Part shown: piece after piece, positions 1 through 4,664 of the stretch
How the letters are laid out: each line of letters begins with the position of its first letter
Numbering within the stretch: position 1 is the stretch's first letter
Source of the DNA: Bryobacterales bacterium
GTDB taxonomy: Bacteria > Acidobacteriota > Terriglobia > Bryobacterales > Bryobacteraceae
Direction of reading: 5' to 3'
NCBI GenBank assembly: GCA_020853155.1
Contig: JADYZL010000636.1
Location: 1 to 6,106, forward strand
Length of the DNA: 6,106 nucleotides
Notes under the pieces: model-generated
Database searches by the model: none
The model's input: the letters and a program-made list of their open reading frames with translations, nothing else
Told to the model about the DNA's origin: nothing
Program-made: the position numbers and the translations under genes

Positions 1-1
1 G

Positions 2-154
2 CTGCTGTTTGAGAACACGGCGCGCGCAATGGGCGACGCGCCCAAGGAGATCAAAGTAAGGCACATCCGGAACTGTTCGCAAGCGGATGCGGCCTACGGC
101 GAAGGCGTCGCGGCCGCACTAGGCATTGCGGCTTCCGAACTGGCGAAAGTCTAG
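2..154 (+). CDS. Catalase, C-terminal fragment (5' end outside window)
   Basis: The frame starting at base 2 reads 50 residues to a TAG at 152-154. It begins LLFENTARAM and continues with EIKVRHIRNCSQAD, AAYGEGVAAALGI and a short tail ending ELAKV. This is the C-terminal helical segment of heme catalases (the catalase-related, immune-responsive region), where an ENTARAM-like helix, a K-x-RxI-x-H/N segment and the AD-x-x-YGEGVA-x-ALG motif are family hallmarks. Catalase converts hydrogen peroxide to water and oxygen, normally in the cytoplasm as a tetramer. The heme pocket and catalytic His/Asn lie upstream and are not visible, so activity cannot be judged. The gene converges on the PspC-like gene; the 88 bp between their stops contain only weak G/C-rich inverted repeats (for example GGGAA 161-165 with TTCCC 173-177) and no convincing terminator. 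The family call is fairly firm; the subclass and symbol cannot be assigned from this fragment. Confidence 0.88.
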   Translation: MLFENTARAMGDAPKEIKVRHIRNCSQADAAYGEGVAAALGIAASELAKV

Positions 155-242
155 GGGATTGGGAAGCAGGTTTTCCCCGGCAGGTGGGGTTTGCGGCTAC
201 GGATTGCGGGCCGGCCAAGCAATCGCAGCGAAGCCGCCAACC

Positions 243-568
243 TCACCCCCGCTCGCTGGGAGCAAAGCAGAGCCTGATCGTGTCCGTCAAGACTAGGGTT
301 GGACGTCTTTCGCTTACCATCCAGGCAATGAGACCGACACCGGTAACCAACGATACCACCAGCCAAATGATGCGAATCAGCGAGACATCCATTTCGAAAT
401 ACCGGGCAAATCCGGCACAGACGCCGCCGATTTTCTTATCCCAAAGCGGCCGCGCGAGTCTCTTGGGCCCCCCCAAGGACTGGTGCGGTCCGGGTGGGTC
501 GGCCTTCCACACTGGTGACAGTACGCCAACTGCTCCTCAAGTTGCACCCCGCAAGAGCTACAGTACAG
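243..568 (-). pseudogene. Zinc-ribbon + PspC-domain membrane protein, split by a frameshift
   Basis: Two adjacent - strand frames make one recognisable protein. The first, from about 568, reads (L/M)YCSSCGVQLEEQLAYCHQC, a CxxC-x10-CxxC zinc ribbon. The second carries the PspC core: PKRLARPLWDKKIGGVCAGF, then ARYFEMDVSLIRIIW and a hydrophobic helix VVSLVTGVGLIAW. The frames meet at a G7 run (C7 at 468-474 on the + strand); one extra G would join them as ...SPWGG-PKRL.... This domain order, a short N-terminal zinc ribbon followed by PspC, is common in small bacterial proteins related to the phage-shock/envelope-stress component PspC, but their role is poorly known. After the helix the usual W-x-x-MP ending is missing and an unrelated tail runs to TGA at 243-245. 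The best start is CTG at 566-568 with GGAG six bases upstream; no ATG fits. Frameshift, unusual start and altered tail together suggest a decaying gene, although a sequencing or assembly error at the G tract could explain the frameshift alone. Confidence 0.8.
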
Positions 569-804
569 GGAAATCTCCGTCCCCGGCGAATTTACCGGGT
601 CGCCTATCTGGGATACGAAAGTGTCTGGAAAAGGTTCCGGCAAACGGGTAACCAGTCCAGCAGCCGCGCCCGGAACATGGAGGCTGTCCCGTTCGTCCAG
701 GAGGTATCCGGAACTGGCGCTGATCCGCGGAACGCTACGAAGGCGGCTGCTCCGTGGGAGCGCCGAGGACTTGGTGAAGGCAGGCGCAAAAGTCGCTGTT
801 GCTT

Positions 805-1032
805 TCACACCGTCGATGAGGGGGATGTCGGATCGTGATATTCCAGAACATCTCCGGGCTGGCATTCGAGAGCCTTGCAGATTCCTTCCAGCGTCGATAG
901 CCGGATCGCTTTTGCCTTACCGTTTTTCAAGACGGAAATATTGGCCATGGTGATGCCAACCTTCTCGGCCAGCTCCGTGACGCTCATCTTCCGTTTGGCC
1001 AGCATTACGTCAATGTTGATGATGATGGGCAT
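805..1032 (-). CDS. Small XRE/Cro-CI family transcriptional regulator (YozG-like)
   Basis: This 75-residue protein starts MPIIINIDVMLAKRKMSVTE and is almost entirely one Cro/CI-type helix-turn-helix. The HTH covers roughly residues 17-38 (SVTELAEKVGITMANISVLK), followed by the conserved LSTLEGICKALECQPGDVLEY segment at about 46-65. This matches the compact HTH_26/YozG-like class, which binds DNA as a dimer and has no ligand domain. The last ten residues (HDPTSPSSTV) are a variable tail. The ATG at 1030-1032 lies 11 bp after the stop of the upstream DUF2975 gene, and no strong Shine-Dalgarno sequence precedes it, so translation is probably coupled to that gene. Genes of this class are very often paired with DUF2975 membrane proteins (B. 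subtilis YozG/YoaS type), and the regulator is usually assumed to control its own operon. The family call is firm; the target operator and signal are unknown. Confidence 0.93.
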   Translation of the reverse strand: MPIIINIDVMLAKRKMSVTELAEKVGITMANISVLKNGKAKAIRLSTLEGICKALECQPGDVLEYHDPTSPSSTV

Positions 1033-1043
1033 GCTGATTCGGG

Positions 1044-1526
1044 CTATACCGTCAAGTCGTTCTCAGACTTCAGATCTACCGCGCTCTGCAGGGCTCTTTC
1101 AATGACTGCCGCGGCGGTGGCGACGACCGCGGAGACGAAGATCAATAGAAGCCCCATCATGACGCCCCCGGCGATGTCATCCTTGCCGCTCATCACGATG
1201 AAGAAGTAGGCCTCCGCTCCCAGGAGGAAACCGGTGAGCAAGAGCGCGCAGTACTTGATGGTTCGCAATGCTTTGACGGAACGTTGCGAGAAGACTTCCC
1301 CGTTTCCCACATATCCCAGAAATTGGAATGCCTGATAGAGCGCAACGAAAAATGCAATCGATCCGGTGTAGGCATATGCCAAAAATGGATCGTTGAAGTA
1401 AATCTGAAAGACGGTGGCGTTCACGTTCCTGCCTTCAAGGTGTGGTTCCCAAAGCAGAAGAGCAAGAGCACCAATGCCAATGAGCACGATGACCACTTGG
1501 AGTAAAATGGTGGAGCCTTTTCTCAT
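1044..1526 (-). CDS. DUF2975 family membrane protein
   Basis: This is a 160-residue integral membrane protein with four hydrophobic helices at about residues 7-26, 47-70, 91-112 and 117-142. Features of the DUF2975 family are visible: the segment GNGEVFSQRSVKALRTIKY (about 74-92) between helices 2 and 3, and the C-terminal LKSENDLTV tail. There are no catalytic motifs. The family's biochemical role is unknown; it sits in the cytoplasmic membrane and is repeatedly found next to a small XRE regulator, as here. A plausible model is a membrane partner that modulates the regulator, but this is inference. The start at 1524-1526 is chosen because it begins directly before helix 1 and lies just downstream of a promoter-like sequence; there is no clear ribosome binding site, which fits a leaderless mRNA. 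The gene ends with TAG at 1044-1046, 11 bp before the regulator start, so the two are almost certainly cotranscribed. Confidence 0.9.
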   Translation of the reverse strand: MRKGSTILLQVVIVLIGIGALALLLWEPHLEGRNVNATVFQIYFNDPFLAYAYTGSIAFFVALYQAFQFLGYVGNGEVFSQRSVKALRTIKYCALLLTGFLLGAEAYFFIVMSGKDDIAGGVMMGLLLIFVSAVVATAAAVIERALQSAVDLKSENDLTV

Positions 1527-1533
1527 AGCAGTG

Positions 1534-1562
1534 ATTGTGACGCTCTATGTATCGTTTGTCAA
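1534..1562 (-). promoter_or_regulatory. Sigma70-like promoter of the DUF2975-XRE operon, probably leaderless
   Basis: On the - strand a perfect TTGACA (1557-1562) is followed by a 17-bp spacer and CACAAT (1534-1539, 4 of 6 matches to TATAAT). A start point about seven bases further would fall at or next to the A of the DUF2975 ATG (1526), giving an mRNA with little or no leader, consistent with the absence of a Shine-Dalgarno sequence. A short inverted repeat, TCAA (1559-1562) and TTGA (1569-1572), overlaps the -35 box and could be part of an operator, but it is too short to insist on. Confidence 0.6.
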
Positions 1563-1693
1563 TATATTTTGATCGCAAAACGAGATGTTGCAGTTCGCAG
1601 ACATCGCATCCTGCCTTCGGACCTGAAGGAGTTTTTGGGCGCGGGCCTAGTGGCTTTCCTCGAGATTCGTCCCAGGAAACTGGAACCTCGTTG

Positions 1694-2527
1694 CTACCCG
1701 ATCTTGCACGGTAGCACCCAAGTCTTGTAGAAGGATCCGTATTTATTGGGCCGGCGGACTTCAAACATTCTGCCCGTGCCTCCGCCCTTCACCATGGTGT
1801 CCCCATAGCTGCTTGTTCCTGTGAATTGATACCAACGTGAATCCAACCCACCGAGGCTGCTGGCGCTTTCCGTGACGAAGTACCATCCATCCAGGCCCCA
1901 GACGTAATCGACAATCGCGATATGCTGCGAATCGCCGGGCCAGAGAAAAACATCCTGAACGCGAATGTCTTCCATCTTCTCGCGCTTGATGCCGCGCGCG
2001 GCGTAGATGAGCGGCTCGGTGTTCGGGCCGTAGTGACCATCCGCAGCCTGCATGCCTTTCTGCTTCGTGAAATTGCCCACGAAGCCGCTACAATCCAGGC
2101 CGATCGTATCGTCGCAAACTTTCTGAATGTCGGTGAGCGTGGATTTGATCTTTGATGTGGCAAGCCCGGTATCGAGCGCCAGTTCGATATCCTTAAGCGA
2201 TCCTTTTCCCACGAAGGCGCGAACGATTGCCCGCTTGTCGATATCCCGGTAGCGCAGGCCTTCGAACCACTCCGATTGCTTCGTGGAAGGGATGGAAATG
2301 ATATCTCCCTTTTGGGTGGAGCCCATGATCTTCTTGTAGCGATCGCGTAGCGCGCCGACAATCTTGTCCTTCAGTTCCAAACCAGCCGCTGCGGACGTGT
2401 CCGGATCGGAGTGCGAACTATTCCGATACTTGTGAATCTTGATGGGGCCAACGGCCACGCCGGCGGGCGTATGGGCAGTGACCTGGAAGTAGGCAACTTG
2501 GAGAGAGCTAGGATACGCGTACGGCAC
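1694..2527 (-). CDS. NlpC/P60-like cysteine-peptidase-fold protein
   Basis: This 277-residue protein contains the motif GLDCSGFVGNF with candidate nucleophile Cys146, and SQHIAIVDYV with candidate His202, at the spacing and context of NlpC/P60 (papain-like) domains: DCSGFV at the start of a helix and H-[IV]-[AG]-[IV] in a strand. A third residue is not obvious; Glu220 in VTESASS occupies the region that usually carries the polar third residue. NlpC/P60 enzymes usually cut D-Glu-diamino-acid bonds in peptidoglycan, but relatives include amidases, acyltransferases and inactive forms, so the substrate is unassigned. Residues 1-140 are an N-terminal region I do not recognise. No signal peptide or membrane segment is seen, which is odd for a wall hydrolase. 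The start is GTG at 2525-2527 with AGAGGTG about seven bases upstream; the frame stays open to 2668 but offers no better start. The gene stands alone, 168 bp before the DUF2975 gene, which has its own promoter. Confidence 0.68.
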   Translation of the reverse strand: MPYAYPSSLQVAYFQVTAHTPAGVAVGPIKIHKYRNSSHSDPDTSAAAGLELKDKIVGALRDRYKKIMGSTQKGDIISIPSTKQSEWFEGLRYRDIDKRAIVRAFVGKGSLKDIELALDTGLATSKIKSTLTDIQKVCDDTIGLDCSGFVGNFTKQKGMQAADGHYGPNTEPLIYAARGIKREKMEDIRVQDVFLWPGDSQHIAIVDYVWGLDGWYFVTESASSLGGLDSRWYQFTGTSSYGDTMVKGGGTGRMFEVRRPNKYGSFYKTWVLPCKIG

Positions 2528-2890
2528 GGCATGACACCTCTGGGTGCAACGACCCTGTTGATGGTTTTGTTTCCCAACGAGACTTGCTTCGAACGGAAGT
2601 TGAAGGTTCGATCCCGTTTGGCTCCGCCGAGGTATACACCTAATGATGCGATTCAGGGGTCCAGTTCAGATCAGGGGCGGGCTCTCCGGCAGCGGGTCGG
2701 GGTATAATATGCTGCCTAGCCTTCGACCAGGGCGCGAAATCGCGCGGCAGAGCGCTTCGACAGTGGTCATGATTTGGTAACCCGGATCGGAGAAAGCACG
2801 AAATGGGCAGTTCCTTAAGAATCAACGAGCCGCCCGCCGAAGCGCATACGGGGAAAGGGGATATTTCACGGATTCCAGGTTGCGGTTTAC
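2528..2890. other. Intergenic region upstream of the NlpC/P60-like gene
   Basis: I find no convincing gene here. The - strand part next to 2527 must hold the leader and promoter of the NlpC/P60-like gene, but no good -35/-10 pair was found. On the + strand there is an isolated TATAAT (2703-2708) without a -35 box and a small GCGCG-AAAT-CGCGC hairpin near 2741. A 71-codon open frame starts with ATG at 2803 behind GGAGA, but it runs straight through the hairpin repeats below and its protein looks repeat-derived, so it is not called as a gene. Confidence 0.5.
2703..2708 (+). promoter_or_regulatory. Isolated TATAAT (-10-like) hexamer
   Basis: A perfect TATAAT occurs in otherwise GC-rich sequence (cggggTATAATatgc). 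The hexamer 17 bp upstream (GGCTCT) does not resemble TTGACA and there is no TGn extension. If active it would transcribe rightwards into the hairpin-repeat region, where no gene is recognised, so it could equally be chance or serve a small RNA. Confidence 0.25.
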
Positions 2891-3026
2891 CGAGCCTAAT
2901 AGGCTCGTTCTACCAGGCCAGGGCAAACCCCTGCGGCAGGATTCCGAGCCTGAAGGGCTCGTTCTTACAGCCCAGGGTGAAACCCTGGGTCGGCGTGCCC
3001 AAACGAATTCGAGCCTGAAAGGCTCG
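2891..3026. repeat. Array of alternating palindromic hairpin units
   Basis: Three copies of a 17-bp palindrome occur: CGAGCCT-AAT-AGGCTCG (2891-2907), CGAGCCT-GAA-GGGCTCG (2945-2961) and CGAGCCT-GAA-AGGCTCG (3010-3026). Each is followed by GTTC just after its right arm begins to close (TCGTTC). Between them lie a second palindrome type: CCCAGGGT-GAA-ACCCTGGG (2971-2989, 8-bp perfect stem) and a degraded relative CCAGGG-CAAA-CCCCTG (about 2917-2934). The first-type units start 54 and 65 bp apart. Alternating hairpins of this kind are known as dispersed intergenic repeats in several environmental phyla; their function is unknown. In the middle unit the stem changes from T-A to T-G, a wobble pair, so pairing is kept. 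Confidence 0.85.
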
Positions 3027-3515
3027 TTCAAGTTGGCGTGCATCCCCGTCTCATCGACCGTTGATTGCCCCCGCCAGCGCCACGAACATGCGGCGTCTCC
3101 GCGACCAGGCCTTTGACTTGGCTGGCGGAACTAGCCGCAACTCGGACAGGGTAGGGAATTTTTCACAGCTTCCTCTCACCGAATTTACAAACGCCTCCAG
3201 CGAGCGGCCACGAGGCATTTCCCCCGCATCCGGCTAGCCAGTAAACCCGGGAACACGGAGGTTGGGGCGGTCGGTCCCAGGGTTAGGACTCGCCTGATGT
3301 CGAATATGCAAACCAAGGGAAGTCGCTCGCGCTCAGGCAATTGGGAGTTAAAGCTCAGCCCCGAAATCCCCCAATCCGAGATCCTGATTTCCCGCCGCGT
3401 TGTGCAAATGCTAAAGTTCTCATCAGACTGGCGAATCACGGCGAGGCTGGTGCCAGTGGGGGCTGTTCCGCGCGGCTGACAAGGCCGGAACCCGCCCAAG
3501 CGGAGGGAATGTGCA
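3027..3515. other. Long gene-poor stretch before the unknown 353-codon gene
   Basis: About 490 bp without a gene I can support. Short open frames occur on both strands, but none shows a recognisable motif. An 8-bp inverted repeat CCGCCAGC (3071-3078) and GCTGGCGG (3121-3128) encloses a smaller GCGG/CCGC hairpin and may be a decayed hairpin element. The final bases contain the GGAGGG ribosome binding site (3502-3507) of the next gene. No clear promoter was found. Confidence 0.45.
3502..3507 (+). promoter_or_regulatory. Ribosome binding site supporting a TTG start
   Basis: GGAGGG lies eight bases before the TTG at 3516-3518. It is a strong match to the anti-Shine-Dalgarno sequence and is the main reason for preferring the TTG over the in-frame ATG at 3540, which has only a weaker AGGA upstream. 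Confidence 0.5.
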
Positions 3516-4577
3516 TTGACGGACAATAGGATCTCACCAATGGAACCTAGTCTTTTCAGCCCGGAGAACGAGAAACGGCGGACTAATGTCAAGAGACTGC
3601 TTTGTGATGGTAGCGATGCCAAGCAAGCTGAAATTAAAGGCGGTGCCCTGCGTAGACATGTCAAGAGACTGCTTTGTGATGGTAGCGATGCCAAAAGGCA
3701 GCGCCATTCGACGGAGCGCGCGCTGAAGTTGCTTGTTAAAGCGCACCGGTTGGCACACAAACCTCCGAAGCTGCGGTCACCGTGGCCAGAATTGACCTCC
3801 TACCGTCTAGCGCACCTGCGGCTGCGAAGAACATCGCAGACTCATGAGGAACTGCTCGAAATCGACGAACTGCTCGCCGAGTCGGTTCGCTGTCCTGAAC
3901 TCGGCCCATGGCCTCGCCTCTACCGCTTGGCAGTTCTGCACCGCATCGGCGCTCCCGAAGCACTTATTGCAGCGGAACTCCACCGTACTCGTAAGGCGAT
4001 CTCTGAGCACATGCAGAGCGATGAACCTCCTGACCGCGCACGGCTACAGGACCCCCTTCTGAATTCCCTCGAACTCTGCATCTACTTTCTGGGCCGGCCA
4101 TACGCCGAGATCGAAGGGTTGCGAGGCACCTACGATGAGCCGTTAGGCGAGCATGAGAACTGGTCACTCGTCGGCCCAGACCCGGACATCGCAAACATCC
4201 GCTATTCACGGGCTTTTGCCCTGGCCGAACTCAACGCCGTGGCCGACGAACACCCGTCCGCCCTTCGGTTTTGCATTGAGGAGAACGAGAGAGACTCGTG
4301 GTGGCAAGGTCAACAGGGATCGAAGGGGAAACTCCGCAAGGACACGGGCAGTCTTCTCGCCCACATACTTAGTGGGCCGGGTCTCCCAGTTAGGGATGCC
4401 CTCGGTGAGGAAGTCTCCGATGAAATGAGGAGGAAGGCATTTGAGCGCTTCCGTGAAGACCTTGCGAAAATAACGGGACTGTCGGAGTCCAAGTTCTTCG
4501 GAGATGGTGGGCGTGGTCTGCGCTTACCTGAAGGCGTCGTGATCTACGGTGCTTGCTCACCTTCGGCCTGGAGGTAG
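3516..4577 (+). CDS. Hypothetical protein with in-frame repeat insertion near the N-terminus
   Basis: This 353-residue protein belongs to no family I recognise. It is hydrophilic and probably mostly helical, with no signal peptide or membrane helix. Residues 25-36 and 49-60 are identical (VKRLLCDGSDAK) because a 37-bp DNA repeat occurs twice in the same frame. Residues about 143-165 (RIGAPEALIAAELHRTRKAI) resemble a helix-turn-helix, but this is a guess from pattern only. The C-terminal half has FLGRPYAEIEGLRG, ENWSLVGPDPDI and a charged helix at about 303-320. The TTG at 3516 has an excellent GGAGGG eight bases upstream; an in-frame ATG at 3540 with AGGA eight bases upstream is an alternative. 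Both lie before the repeats, so either the repeats entered a real gene or the true start is downstream; no in-frame ATG appears again until residue 166. The cyclotransferase-like gene starts 87 bp further on and has its own promoter-like sequence. Confidence 0.65.
   Translation: MTDNRISPMEPSLFSPENEKRRTNVKRLLCDGSDAKQAEIKGGALRRHVKRLLCDGSDAKRQRHSTERALKLLVKAHRLAHKPPKLRSPWPELTSYRLAHLRLRRTSQTHEELLEIDELLAESVRCPELGPWPRLYRLAVLHRIGAPEALIAAELHRTRKAISEHMQSDEPPDRARLQDPLLNSLELCIYFLGRPYAEIEGLRGTYDEPLGEHENWSLVGPDPDIANIRYSRAFALAELNAVADEHPSALRFCIEENERDSWWQGQQGSKGKLRKDTGSLLAHILSGPGLPVRDALGEEVSDEMRRKAFERFREDLAKITGLSESKFFGDGGRGLRLPEGVVIYGACSPSAWR
3586..3622 (+). repeat. 37-bp direct repeat, copy 1
   Basis: This begins ATGTCAAGAGACTGC and ends GGTAGCGATGCCAA, and is identical over 37 bp to the copy at 3658-3694. 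The right end can fold as GGTA-GCGA-TGCC, a 4-bp stem with one G-T wobble closed by a GNRA-type tetraloop. It lies inside the coding sequence of the unknown 353-codon gene. Confidence 0.92.
3658..3694 (+). repeat. 37-bp direct repeat, copy 2
   Basis: This is a perfect second copy of the 3586-3622 repeat, separated from it by 35 bp of unrelated sequence (3623-3657). The 72-bp period is a multiple of three, so both copies are read in the same frame. Repeat and gap sizes are CRISPR-like, but there are only two copies, inside an open frame, with no cas gene in view. A dispersed repeat is the more likely explanation. Confidence 0.92.
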
Positions 4578-4608
4578 TCTCCTGTCACGCCCGAGTCACG
4601 CTCTCTCC

Positions 4609-4637
4609 TTTACGCTGCAACTAGTGCCAACGACAAT
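4609..4637 (+). promoter_or_regulatory. Candidate promoter and operator of the cyclotransferase-like gene
   Basis: TTTACG (4609-4614) and GACAAT (4632-4637) are separated by 17 bp; each matches four of six bases of the sigma70 consensus. Transcription would start near 4644, leaving a leader of about 20 bases with AAGGA at 4651-4655, nine bases before the ATG at 4665. An inverted repeat GTGCCA (4624-4629) and TGGCAC (4641-4646) brackets the -10 box and start point, a usual position for a repressor site. Confidence 0.42.
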
Positions 4638-4664
4638 GGCTGGCACCAGAAAGGAATAAGAAGC

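Noticed and set aside
154..242. Intrinsic terminator between the catalase and PspC-like genes
   Set aside because: Only short competing G/C stems (GGGAA/TTCCC, CCCC/GGGG) are present, with no adequate T-run.
377..865. 162-codon - strand frame as a full-length gene
   Set aside because: Its first part overlaps the XRE gene on the same strand and has no protein-like features; only the zinc-ribbon part from about 568 is recognisable.
621..953. 110-codon + strand open frame
   Set aside because: It lies antisense to the XRE gene and the zinc-ribbon upstream region and shows no family features.
1614..1636. Terminator CCTTC-GGACCT-GAAGG followed by TTTTT
   Set aside because: The T-run is on the + strand, where no gene ends nearby, and the stem is only 5 bp.
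2540..2629. Complete tRNA gene
   Set aside because: Only a T-loop-like and acceptor-like 3' part is seen; no matching 5' acceptor strand, D-loop or anticodon arm was found.
2803..3018. 71-codon + strand open frame with GGAGA upstream
   Set aside because: Most of its length is translated hairpin repeat, so it is more likely a chance frame than a protein.
3586..3694. CRISPR array
   Set aside because: There are only two repeats and one 35-bp gap, both inside an open frame and in phase with it, and no cas gene is in the window. The sizes alone do not justify the call, so it is kept as a finding to check.
3185..3760. Long - strand open frame of 191 codons
   Set aside because: It lies opposite the repeat pair and the unknown gene; its sequence contains the antisense of the 37-bp repeats (GIATITKQSL-like peptides) and no domain or ribosome binding site.
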